Below, in pieces: positions 37,365-45,841 of a stretch of DNA of 64,000 bases. The notes under the pieces were generated by a model. The model ran no database searches and had not been told where the DNA came from. It was given only the letters and a program-made list of their open reading frames with translations. The stretch comes from JAGVSZ01 sp963747775 (GTDB lineage Bacteria; Pseudomonadota; Gammaproteobacteria; Burkholderiales; SG8-39): contig CAVVGT010000016.1 of assembly GCA_963747775.1 (NCBI GenBank), forward strand, positions 558,001 through 622,000, written 5' to 3'. Positions within the stretch are counted from its first letter, which is position 1. Each line of letters opens with the position of its first letter. A program made the position numbers and the translations under genes.

Positions 37365-38831
37365 ATGCTGACCGTCGCACGCTTCGCGCCGCTCGCGCAG
37401 ACGTTCGGGCTGATCATCATGATCTTTGGTCTGTCGCTCGCCATACCGGGGGCGATTTCCCATCTGCTGGGCGACGGCGCGGAAAGCGCCTATGACGAGA
37501 CACTGCTGGGTACCTTTGCCTGCGGCGCGCTCCTGTGGCTCGTCGCCCGTCGTCACCGTGGCGAGCTGCAGATACGCGACGGCTTCCTGCTGGTCGCTCT
37601 CGCTTGGACCGTGCTGCCCGCCTTCGCAACGCTTCCGCTCTTGCTGCTCCTGCCGGACCTGTCGTTCACCGACGCCTACTTCGAGACGGTGTCCGGGCTC
37701 ACGACGTCGGGCGCGACGACGCTTTCGGACCTCGACAAGCTGCCGCCGTCGATCAACATCTGGCGCACCCAGCTCGTCTGGATGGGCGGCATGGGGGTGA
37801 TGGTACTCGCGGTCGCAATCCTGCCTCTCCTTGGTGTCGGCGGCGCCCAGATGTTCAGGGCGGAGACCCCGGGCCCCATGAAGGACACGAAGCTCACCCC
37901 GCGCATCACCGAGACGGCGAAAGGCCTCTGGGCGGTTTACTTCGGTATGACCATCGTCTGCATCCTCGCGATGAAGCTCGCCGGCATGACTTGGCTCGAC
38001 GCAGTGATGCATGCGTTTTCGACCATGGGCCTCGGCGGATTCTCGTCGCACGACGCGAGCTTCGGCTACTGGGACTCCCCGGCGATCGAGGCGGTGACGA
38101 TCGTCTTCATGCTCGCGGCGAGCCTCAACTTCGCGACCCACTTCCTTGCGGTGCGACGGCGCTCGCTCTTGCCGTATGGACGTGATCCGGAAGCGGGGAT
38201 GGTGATCCTGGCGATGGTTGGCAGCGTGCTGATGATCGCGCTGTACCTTTGGTGGATGGCCACGTACCCGAGCTTCTGGACGGCGCTGCGCTTCGCGGCC
38301 TTCAACGTCGTCTCGATCGCCAGCACCACCGGATTCGCGAACACCGACTTCGCGCTCTGGCCGATCTTCGCACCGCTCTGGATGCTCTACCTTTGCTGCT
38401 TCGCGACCTCGTCGGGCTCGACGGGCGGGGGCATGAAAATGATCCGCGCGTTGGTGCTGCTCAAGCAGTCGGTCCGCGAGTTCACGCGCATCATCCACCC
38501 GCGTGCGATGGTGCCGTTGAAGATCAGCGGGCATGCCGTCGAGAATAACCTCATCTTTGCCGTGCTCGCGTTCATGCTCGTCTACGGCGCGACGATGGTC
38601 GGATTGTCGCTCCTCCTCACCGCGACTGGGCTCGACTTCATCACGGCGTTCTCGGCGGTCACCGCCTGCATCAACAACATGGGTCCGGGACTCGGGCAGG
38701 TCGGGCCGGCGACGACCTATGCGGTGCTGACCGACTTTCAGACCTGGGTGTGCACCATCGCGATGCTGCTCGGGCGCCTCGAGCTCTTCACCTTGCTCGT
38801 GATCTTCACGCCGGCGTTCTGGCGCAAGTGA
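37365..38831 (+). CDS. trkH: Trk potassium uptake channel TrkH
   Basis: Integral membrane subunit for potassium uptake, 488 aa, about 10-12 membrane segments. Pore-loop signatures with selectivity glycines are visible: TVSGLTTSGATT, FSTMGLGGFS, SIASTTGFANTDF and TACINNMGPGLGQVG. The C-terminus FTLLVIFTPAFWRK is standard. It works with TrkA upstream. Confidence 0.97.
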   Translation: MLTVARFAPLAQTFGLIIMIFGLSLAIPGAISHLLGDGAESAYDETLLGTFACGALLWLVARRHRGELQIRDGFLLVALAWTVLPAFATLPLLLLLPDLSFTDAYFETVSGLTTSGATTLSDLDKLPPSINIWRTQLVWMGGMGVMVLAVAILPLLGVGGAQMFRAETPGPMKDTKLTPRITETAKGLWAVYFGMTIVCILAMKLAGMTWLDAVMHAFSTMGLGGFSSHDASFGYWDSPAIEAVTIVFMLAASLNFATHFLAVRRRSLLPYGRDPEAGMVILAMVGSVLMIALYLWWMATYPSFWTALRFAAFNVVSIASTTGFANTDFALWPIFAPLWMLYLCCFATSSGSTGGGMKMIRALVLLKQSVREFTRIIHPRAMVPLKISGHAVENNLIFAVLAFMLVYGATMVGLSLLLTATGLDFITAFSAVTACINNMGPGLGQVGPATTYAVLTDFQTWVCTIAMLLGRLELFTLLVIFTPAFWRK

Positions 38832-38845
38832 CGCCGCTCGAGAAT

Positions 38846-39124
38846 GTCCCGACCATCGTGCATCGAGCTCGACGCCGCCAGCCACGTGCGCGAGGCGCTG
38901 AGGACGTTGCGCAGCCCATGGCTCGCCCCGGTCGTCGCGATCGAGGCGGTAATCGGCGTCTTCGGCGGACGGGCACCGCGCCGATGACGCCGCCCAGCAA
39001 GCAGGTCTCGCCGCGTGCGACGTCGTGTGCGTGCGCGGCGACCTTACGGCATTCGCGCCACTCGCCGCCGGCCGGCGCGTGCTCGACGCGGACCGCGCGA
39101 CGCTCGCGGCGATTCAGGGCGTGA
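38846..39124 (+). pseudogene. Possible small decayed coding segment
   Basis: The gap between trkH and the lipoprotein gene reads as two adjoining open pieces in different frames. A 47-residue piece starts at 38846 (MSRPSCIELDAASHVREAL...). A second, in the +1 frame from about 38985 to the TAG near 39143, contains ACDVVCVRGDLTAF and RRVLDADRATLAAI. Both have a plausible alpha/beta amino acid pattern, and one frameshift near 38970 would join them. I recognise no family. It may be only GC-rich noise. Confidence 0.25.
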
Positions 39125-39626
39125 GCGTGAGCGAGCCCAGATAGAGCGGCAGGTCGACGCGCGCGGCGCGATCCTTTCGACCGACGAAGACGACCTGATA
39201 GAACCGCCCGTTGGCCGCGACGACGCGCGCGGCGACCAGCATCGGGGTGCCGGCGACCACGCCTTCGCCGGTGAACTCGCGTCCTTTCGCAGTGGTGCCC
39301 CGGACCTCGACCTCGCGCTCGGCGAGGAGCGTGCCCTCGATGTTCCGGAGCAGGGCGTCCCGCGCGAGGGGCAGCAGGGCGCCCGGATCGCCGGGTGGCA
39401 GCGGCGCATAGGCGATGCCGAACGCCATTCCGGTCATCTGCGTCTGCAACATCTGCATGCTCAGCTTCTCGCCGCCGAGCACGATGTCGCGGGTCGCTTT
39501 CGATGGCTTGCCGGGCAGCATCACCTTGACCTTGCCGTCCTCCCAGTGGAGCTCGCGCCAGTCGAGCTCGGCCGAGCAGCCGCCGGCCACGAGCGCGATC
39601 GCGAGGGCCGCAAGGGCGCGGATCAC
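39114..39626 (-). CDS. Predicted lipoprotein of unknown function
   Basis: 170-aa exported protein with a lipoprotein signal peptide whose lipobox is LVAGGC (cysteine at about residue 17). The body has no family I recognise; it contains ELHWEDGKVKVMLPGKP and a Val/Arg-rich C-terminus with alternating strands. The start GTG at 39626 is preceded by a strong GGAGGGA ribosome-binding site and overlaps the stop of the upstream membrane gene (GTGA), so the two are probably co-translated. Confidence 0.75.
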   Translation of the reverse strand: MIRALAALAIALVAGGCSAELDWRELHWEDGKVKVMLPGKPSKATRDIVLGGEKLSMQMLQTQMTGMAFGIAYAPLPPGDPGALLPLARDALLRNIEGTLLAEREVEVRGTTAKGREFTGEGVVAGTPMLVAARVVAANGRFYQVVFVGRKDRAARVDLPLYLGSLTLTP

Positions 39627-40288
39627 GGCTCCCTCCGGTGGAGGTAGGTCTCGTCCCGGAACGTGCCGACCCACGCAGGCTTGTAGACCACGAAGAGCGT
39701 GATCAGCATTCCAGTGAGCGTCGCTTCCGCAAACGAGAGCATCAAAGCGATCGCGGTCCGCGCATCCCCGAGCGACGTGCCGGGGGGCCGGGCGAGCGCG
39801 ATCGCACCCGCAACCGCGACGGCTCCGCAGAGCATCGCGAAGGCGCCGCCGAGGAACGCGGCCACGAAGACGTAGACGAAAAAGTTGGCGGGCAGTCGCG
39901 CCTCGGCTGCGCGCAACGCGAGGTGGCTGACGAGGACCGGCAGCACGCCCGCAACGAGCGCCCGACCCGCGATGGCTATCCAGTCGCCGCCGGCTGCGAT
40001 GTTCGTAGCAACCGCCACGATCGTCATGCCGACGAGCGCCAGGGGCAGGCCGAACATCAGGTAAAGGATCGTCGCCCCGAGCAGATGGACGTGGATCGCG
40101 GGACCAACGCGGCCGCCGATCGTCCAGAGCAGCGTGATCGCGACGAGCGCCCCGAGAAACACGTGGCTTTGCTCGTTCACGCGCAGCCGCGACCACGGAC
40201 TGCGCAGCAGCGCCCACACCAGGAACGGAGCGAGCACGATCCACGCGGCGAGGTGCCAGCTCGGCGGCAGCCCTTGGGGCAGATCCAT
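39623..40288 (-). CDS. CbiM-like membrane protein (COG3235 type)
   Basis: Polytopic membrane protein, 221 aa, six to seven hydrophobic segments. The block GPAIHVHLLGATILYLMFG resembles the second helix of CbiM/NikM energy-coupling-factor permeases. CbiM proteins begin Met-His-Ile, whose His-2 binds the metal; here the start is MDLPQGLPPSW, so that ligand is absent. No CbiQ or CbiO partner is nearby. It may be a stand-alone relative of the S-component, substrate unknown. It overlaps the lipoprotein gene start by 4 bp. Confidence 0.75.
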   Translation of the reverse strand: MDLPQGLPPSWHLAAWIVLAPFLVWALLRSPWSRLRVNEQSHVFLGALVAITLLWTIGGRVGPAIHVHLLGATILYLMFGLPLALVGMTIVAVATNIAAGGDWIAIAGRALVAGVLPVLVSHLALRAAEARLPANFFVYVFVAAFLGGAFAMLCGAVAVAGAIALARPPGTSLGDARTAIALMLSFAEATLTGMLITLFVVYKPAWVGTFRDETYLHRREP

Positions 40289-40319
40289 GAGCGCTGGGAC
40301 CGTCGCGGCGCCCGACGGT

Positions 40320-40799
40320 TCAAGGCACGGCGACGACCGCGTCGCCGACGCGGATCGTGCCGCGGTCGATTACGCGTGCGGTGATGCCGCCGTGGCCGCG
40401 CATCGCGTTGTAACCCCCGCTGCCCAGTGCCTCTTCCATTCGCGAGCACGGATGACACGGGCCGCTGTACTCGAGCAGCGCGGCTCCGACGCGAAAGCGG
40501 CAATCCTTGAGCGCCACCAGATTGATACCCGAGACGACGACGTTCCGGCGCACCAGGGCCGGATCGACGCGCGGCGCGCCAATGAGTGAGGCGACCGCGA
40601 CAAGGTGCTCGGCCTGGATCAGCGTAACCTCGCGCTTGCCCCCGCCGTAATGGTCGCCGACCAGCCCGCCGTCGGTGGCGAGGATTTCATGCACCGGCTC
40701 GGGTGACACCTGCCGCGCGGGCCGCACCCCGATCCATTCGACCCGGCCAGCGCGCGGGAACGTCGCGAGCAGCCACGCCAGCGTGCCGTCGGGGCGCAA
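40320..40799 (-). CDS. MOSC domain protein
   Basis: MOSC-domain protein of 159 aa, related to the C-terminal domain of molybdenum cofactor sulfurases and to YiiM. Features include GLVGDHYGGGKREVTLIQAEHL, RRNVVVSGINL and a conserved cysteine in GPCHPCSRMEEALG, expected to carry sulfur or bind pterin-linked metal. The TTG at 40799, 4 bp after the RidA stop, gives the start listed; a later start is possible. Confidence 0.85.
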   Translation of the reverse strand: MRPDGTLAWLLATFPRAGRVEWIGVRPARQVSPEPVHEILATDGGLVGDHYGGGKREVTLIQAEHLVAVASLIGAPRVDPALVRRNVVVSGINLVALKDCRFRVGAALLEYSGPCHPCSRMEEALGSGGYNAMRGHGGITARVIDRGTIRVGDAVVAVP

Positions 40800-40803
40800 C
40801 GCT

Positions 40804-41154
40804 CTACTTCGCCGCGACGCAGGCGATCTCGACCAGCATGCGAGGGTCCGCCAGCTTCGCCTCGACGGTCGCGCGCGCGGGCAGGTTGTTCGGGTCGATC
40901 CACGCCTTCCACACCCCGTTCATCCCCTCGCGGTTGCGGATGTCGGTGACCCACACGTTGGCCCACAGGATCTTCGACTTGTTGCTCCCGGCTTTTTCGA
41001 GTGCCGCGTCGATCGATGCCAGAACCTGCTTCGTCTGGCCGTTGATGTCCTGGGTGAGGTCGTCGGCGACGGTGCCGGCAACCCAGACAAGTCCGGCATG
41101 CTCGACGGCGTCGGAGAGGATGCCGCCGTGGGGGTTGTGGCGTTTGATCGTCAT
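40804..41154 (-). CDS. RidA family protein
   Basis: Trimeric RidA/YjgF-family protein, 116 aa. Canonical RidA hydrolyses reactive enamine/imine intermediates. Family features are GLVWVAGTVADDLTQDINGQ in the first half, the NVWVTDIRNREGMNGVW segment and the RATVEAKLADPRMLVEIACVAA end. The conserved arginine in P-A-R-A-T and the terminal acidic residue in VEIAC support enamine deaminase chemistry. It is upstream of the MOSC gene. Confidence 0.92.
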   Translation of the reverse strand: MTIKRHNPHGGILSDAVEHAGLVWVAGTVADDLTQDINGQTKQVLASIDAALEKAGSNKSKILWANVWVTDIRNREGMNGVWKAWIDPNNLPARATVEAKLADPRMLVEIACVAAK

Positions 41155-41388
41155 GAGCGCTCCTGGTCAATGAAGGAACTGGGAGGGATCTGGCAGAGGG
41201 CATGCAACGCAAGAGCGAATTCTACGCGGGCCCCGTACACTGGCGCACCGGACGCCGCGCATCGACCCCGCTGTCCGGCAAAGCTTCTTTACATGCCGTT
41301 GCCGCCCCGGCAACAAACCGCGACGCCGTTTCTGATCTAATCAGGACTCGGTCGCCGCGAGCGCCACCGGCCGGGCCGCGAACATCCG

Positions 41389-42711
41389 ATGAACCGTCCA
41401 TCAGACCCATCGCTGCGGGCGCCGCACGTGCAGGGCGCCCCGACCGTCGCGCAGCGGCGAAGGCGCCTCGCGCTATGGCTCGTCGCGCTCGCCGTGGTCG
41501 CCGTGGTCGGATACGTCGCCTACCAGCGGTACGCCGAAACGCCCGCTGCGCCGGCACCCGCCATGTCGGGCCGGCCCGGAGGCGGGGGTCCCGCCGGTCC
41601 GGTGCCCGTCGTCGCCGTGCCGGCCCGCAATGCCGACATCGACGCCTACTTGAACGGCATCGGCACTGCGGCGCCGCTCCGCACGGTCGCGGTGAAGAGC
41701 CGGGTCACGGGCCAGCTGCTGCGCGTGCTGTTCGAGGAAGGGCAGCTCGTCAAGGAGGGGCAGCTCCTCGCCGAAATCGATCCCCGCCCGTTCCAGGTGC
41801 AACTCGCGCAGGCCGAGGGGCAGATGGTGCGCGATCAGGCGCTGCTCGAGAATGCGCGTCTCGACCTCGAGCGCTATCGCACGCTGTTCGAGCAGGACTC
41901 GATCGCGAAACAGCAGGTCGACACCCAGGCGGCGCTGGTGCGCCAGTACGAAGGTGCGGTCAAGGTCGACCAGAGCGCGATCGACAACGCGCGCCTTCAG
42001 CTCGTCTACGCGCGCATCACCGCACCGATCGCGGGTCGCGCGGGCCTGCGCCAGATGGATTCGGGCAACATGGTGACGGGCAACGAGACGAACGGCCTCG
42101 TCGTCATCACGCAGTTGCAGCCGATCACCGTGGTCTTCAGCATTCCGCAGGACAACGTCTCGGCGGTGATGAAGCGGGTTCAGTCGGGCGACAAGCTGCC
42201 GGTGGAGGCCTGGGACCGCGAGCTGAAGGCCCGGCTCGCGACCGGCGTGCTCGCCTCGGTCGACAACGTGGTCGATCCGGCGACCGGGACGGTCAAGCTG
42301 CGTGCGCAGTTCGCGAACGACGACAACGCGCTCTTTCCCAACCAGTTCGTCAACGTCCGCATGAAGCTCGACACGCTGCGCGACGCGATCGTGATTCCCG
42401 CTGCGGCAGTCCAGCGCGGCGCGCAGGGGTTCTTCGTGTACGTCGTCAAGCCGGACCAGACCGTCACGGTCCGCGCCGTGAAGCCCGGGACGGTCGACGG
42501 GCAGCGGATCGCGATCAGCGAGGGCCTTGCGCCGGGCGAAGTGGTCGTGATCGATGGCATCGACCGGTTGCGCGAGGGCGCGCGGGTCGAAGTCACGCAG
42601 CGGCCCGAGTTCAAGCCGCCGGCCGACGGGCAAGGGCGTTCGGGCAAAGGCACGCGCCGCAAGCCGCCGGCCGGGGAGGAGAAGGCACCGCCCGGCCCGG
42701 CCGCGAAGTGA
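41389..42711 (+). CDS. mdtA: RND efflux periplasmic adaptor (MdtA type)
   Basis: Membrane-fusion protein of an MdtABC-type multidrug efflux system, 440 aa. An N-terminal membrane anchor (about residues 25-45) is followed by a Pro/Gly linker. The biotinyl-lipoyl-like hairpin domain starts near GTAAPLRTVAVKSRVTGQL, with IDPRPFQVQLAQAEGQ. Beta-barrel and membrane-proximal domains follow, then a Lys/Pro-rich tail (from about residue 405). It is the first of four genes with 4-bp gaps or overlaps, so one operon. Confidence 0.93.
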   Translation: MNRPSDPSLRAPHVQGAPTVAQRRRRLALWLVALAVVAVVGYVAYQRYAETPAAPAPAMSGRPGGGGPAGPVPVVAVPARNADIDAYLNGIGTAAPLRTVAVKSRVTGQLLRVLFEEGQLVKEGQLLAEIDPRPFQVQLAQAEGQMVRDQALLENARLDLERYRTLFEQDSIAKQQVDTQAALVRQYEGAVKVDQSAIDNARLQLVYARITAPIAGRAGLRQMDSGNMVTGNETNGLVVITQLQPITVVFSIPQDNVSAVMKRVQSGDKLPVEAWDRELKARLATGVLASVDNVVDPATGTVKLRAQFANDDNALFPNQFVNVRMKLDTLRDAIVIPAAAVQRGAQGFFVYVVKPDQTVTVRAVKPGTVDGQRIAISEGLAPGEVVVIDGIDRLREGARVEVTQRPEFKPPADGQGRSGKGTRRKPPAGEEKAPPGPAAK

Positions 42712-42715
42712 GCGC

Positions 42716-45700
42716 ATGAATCCGTCCCGGCTATTCATCCTGCGCCCGGTGGCGACCACGCTGCTGATGGTGGCGATCGTCCTTGCCGGATTCGTGGCCT
42801 ACCGGCAGCTCCCGATCTCCGCCCTGCCGCAGGTCGATTACCCCACGATCCAGGTGTTCACCTTCTACCCGGGCGCAAGCCCGGAGGTGATGGCCTCGTC
42901 GGTCACCGCGCCCCTGGAGCGCCAGTTCGGCCAAATCCCGGGCCTCAAGCAGATGTCGTCGACGAGTTCCGGCGGCGCCTCGGTGGTGACGCTGCAATTC
43001 GACCTCGCGCTTCCGCTCGACGTCGCGGAGCAGGGCGTGCAGGCGGCGATCAATGCGTCCTCGAATCTCGTCCCGCAGGACCTCCCCGCGCCGCCGGTCT
43101 ACAGCAAGGTGAACCCGGCCGACGCGCCGATCCTGACGCTGGGATTGGCGTCGAAGACCCTGCCGCTGCCGGAAATCCAGAATCTCGCCGACACCCGCCT
43201 GGCGCAGAAGCTCTCGCAGATCTCGGGCGTCGGCCTCGTGACGCTGTCGGGCGGACAGCGGCCGGCCGTGCGGGTGCAGGTCAACCCCAAGGCGCTCGCC
43301 GCCAACAATCTCGGCCTCGAGGACGTGCGTACGGCGATCGCGGCCGCGAACGTGAAGAAGGCGAAGGGCAGCTTCGACGGCCCGAGCCGGTCGTACACGA
43401 TCGACGCGAACGATCAGCTGCGCTCGGCCGCGGAATATCGCCCGATCGTGGTCGCCTACCGCAACGGCGCGCCGCTTCTTCTGTCCGACGTGGCCGACAT
43501 CGTCGACGACGCGGAGAACATCCGTCTCGCGGCGTGGATGAACGACGTGCCGGCCGTGATCCTCAACATCCAGCGCCAGCCCGGCGCGAACGTCATCGAG
43601 GTGGTCGACCGCATCAAGCGCGCGCTGCCGCAGCTCCAGGCCTCGCTCCCCGCCGCCGTCGATGTCGCGATCCTCACCGACCGGACCGTCACGATCCGCG
43701 CCTCGGTGCGCGACGTGCAGTTCGAGCTCATGCTGGCGATCGCGCTGGTCGTGATGGTCATCTTCCTGTTCCTGCGCAGCCTCCCGGCGACGCTCATCCC
43801 GAGCGTCGCGGTGCCGGTATCCCTGGTCGGCACGTTCGGGTTCATGTACCTCTCCGGCTTCTCCATCAACAACCTCACGCTCATGGCGCTCGTGGTGGCC
43901 ACCGGGTTCGTGGTCGACGATGCGATCGTGGTCATCGAGAACATCGCCCGCTACGTCGAGCGGGGCGAGCGGCCGCTCGAGGCCGCGCTGAAGGGCTCGC
44001 GCCAGATCGGCTTCACGATCATCTCGCTCACCTTCTCGCTCGTCGCGGTGCTGATTCCGCTGCTCTTCATGGGCGAGGTGGTGGGGCGGCTGTTCCGCGA
44101 GTTCGCGATCACCCTCGCCGTCGCGATCCTCATTTCCGCGGTCGTGTCGCTCACGCTGACGCCGATGATGTGCGCGAAGCTCCTGCGACGGACCGAGGAG
44201 GCGGCGCACGGGCCGTTGTACCGCGCAACCGGGCGCCTTTTCGACCGCGTGATCGAGCGCTACGGCCAGGCGCTGGAATGGGTGCTCGACCGGCAGGGCG
44301 CAACGCTGCTGGTGGCGGTGGCGACCCTCGTGCTGACGGTGGTGCTCTACCTCGTCGTGCCGAAGGGATTCTTTCCGGTGCAGGACACCGGCGTGATCCA
44401 GGGGATCTCGGAGGCGCCGCAAACCGTCTCGTTCGCGGCCATGGCCGAGCGCCAGCAGGCGCTCGCGAAGGTGATCCTCCAGGACCCCGCGGTCGAGAGT
44501 CTTTCGTCGTTCATCGGCGTCGACGGCACCAATGCGACGATGAACAGCGGGCGGATGCTGATCAATCTGAAGCCGCTCGCGGAGCGCAGGACGCACGCCT
44601 CCGACGTAATCCGCCGGCTCCAGGCAGCGCTCGCGAAGGTGCCGGGCATCACGCTCTACATGCAGCCGGTCCAGGACCTGACCGTCGAGGACCGGGTGAG
44701 CCGCACGCAGTACCAGTTCACCCTCGAGGCGGCCGACCCGAAGCTCTTGAGCGAGTGGGTGCCGAAGCTGGTGGAGCGCATGCGCGCGGCGCCCGAGCTC
44801 ACCGACGTGGCGAGCGACCTGCAGGACCAGGGCCTGCAGGCGTTCGTGCAGATCGATCGCGACAGCGCGGGGCGACTCGGCATCACGCCCGCGGCGATCG
44901 ATACGGCGCTCTACAACGCGTTCGGCCAGCGCCTCGTTTCAACCATCTTCACCCAGGCGAGCCAGTATCGCGTCGTCCTCGAGGTGAAGCCGGAGTTCCG
45001 GCGCGGCCCCGACGCGCTGAAGGACATCTACGTCACGTCCTCGTCCGGGGCGCAGGTGCCGCTGTCGGCGATCACGCGGGTCGAGGTCGGCACTGCGCCG
45101 CTCGCCCTGAACCACATCGGCCAGTTTCCCGCCGCGACGATCTCGTTCAACCTCGGCCGAATCGGACATGCGGACGCCTCGCTCGGCGCGGCGGTCGACG
45201 CGATCCAGGCCCTCGAGCGCGAGATCGGGCTCCCGGCGAGCATCCAGACCGGATTCCAGGGCGCCGCGGCCTCGTTCCGCGAGTCGCTGTCGGGCACCCT
45301 GCTCCTGATCCTCGCGGCGATCGTGACCGTCTACATTGTCCTGGGCGTGCTCTACGAGAGCTACATCCATCCGATCACCATCCTCTCCACCCTGCCCTCT
45401 GCGGCGGTCGGCGCGCTCGCGGCACTGCTCGTCGCGCGCACCCCGCTCGGCATCGTCGCGGTCATCGGGATCATCCTGCTGATCGGCATCGTGAAGAAGA
45501 ACGCGATCATGATGATCGACTTCGCGCTGGACGCGGAGCGCAACGAAGGCAAGACGCCGCGGGAGGCGATCTTCCAAGCGTGCCTGCTGCGCTTCCGCCC
45601 GATCCTGATGACGACGCTCGCGGCGCTGTTCGCGGCGCTGCCGCTCATGCTCGGTAGCGGGGTCGGCTCCGAGCTGCGCCATCCGCTCGGCCTCACGATG

Positions 45701-45841
45701 GTGGGCGGGCTCATCGTGAGCCAGGTGCTGACGCTCTTCACCACGCCGGTCATCTACCTCGCGTTCGATCGGCTGGCGAAGCGCGCGCGGCGGCAGGTCG
45801 AGCCGCCCGAACGTCCGGCGTCCCGGGGGGTGCGCCCGTGA
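42716..45841 (+). CDS. mdtB: RND efflux inner-membrane transporter (MdtB type)
   Basis: Proton-driven RND pump, 1041 aa, twelve membrane segments with two large periplasmic loops. The start at 42716 gives MNPSRLFILRPVATTLLMVAI. The membrane helix with the proton-relay residues, ALVVATGFVVDDAIVVIENI, and the second-half GIILLIGIVKKNAIMMIDFAL are present. Together with the next gene it should form a heterotrimer, as in MdtB2C. The stop overlaps the mdtC start (GTGA). Confidence 0.93.
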   Translation: MNPSRLFILRPVATTLLMVAIVLAGFVAYRQLPISALPQVDYPTIQVFTFYPGASPEVMASSVTAPLERQFGQIPGLKQMSSTSSGGASVVTLQFDLALPLDVAEQGVQAAINASSNLVPQDLPAPPVYSKVNPADAPILTLGLASKTLPLPEIQNLADTRLAQKLSQISGVGLVTLSGGQRPAVRVQVNPKALAANNLGLEDVRTAIAAANVKKAKGSFDGPSRSYTIDANDQLRSAAEYRPIVVAYRNGAPLLLSDVADIVDDAENIRLAAWMNDVPAVILNIQRQPGANVIEVVDRIKRALPQLQASLPAAVDVAILTDRTVTIRASVRDVQFELMLAIALVVMVIFLFLRSLPATLIPSVAVPVSLVGTFGFMYLSGFSINNLTLMALVVATGFVVDDAIVVIENIARYVERGERPLEAALKGSRQIGFTIISLTFSLVAVLIPLLFMGEVVGRLFREFAITLAVAILISAVVSLTLTPMMCAKLLRRTEEAAHGPLYRATGRLFDRVIERYGQALEWVLDRQGATLLVAVATLVLTVVLYLVVPKGFFPVQDTGVIQGISEAPQTVSFAAMAERQQALAKVILQDPAVESLSSFIGVDGTNATMNSGRMLINLKPLAERRTHASDVIRRLQAALAKVPGITLYMQPVQDLTVEDRVSRTQYQFTLEAADPKLLSEWVPKLVERMRAAPELTDVASDLQDQGLQAFVQIDRDSAGRLGITPAAIDTALYNAFGQRLVSTIFTQASQYRVVLEVKPEFRRGPDALKDIYVTSSSGAQVPLSAITRVEVGTAPLALNHIGQFPAATISFNLGRIGHADASLGAAVDAIQALEREIGLPASIQTGFQGAAASFRESLSGTLLLILAAIVTVYIVLGVLYESYIHPITILSTLPSAAVGALAALLVARTPLGIVAVIGIILLIGIVKKNAIMMIDFALDAERNEGKTPREAIFQACLLRFRPILMTTLAALFAALPLMLGSGVGSELRHPLGLTMVGGLIVSQVLTLFTTPVIYLAFDRLAKRARRQVEPPERPASRGVRP

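Noticed and set aside
41155..41388. Possible regulator or RNA between ridA and mdtA
   Set aside because: Open frames there are short and compositionally shadow-like; I see no operator or structure I can support.
42731..44596. A 621-codon minus-strand frame opposite mdtB
   Set aside because: Arg/His/Glu-rich antisense shadow of a clear RND transporter.
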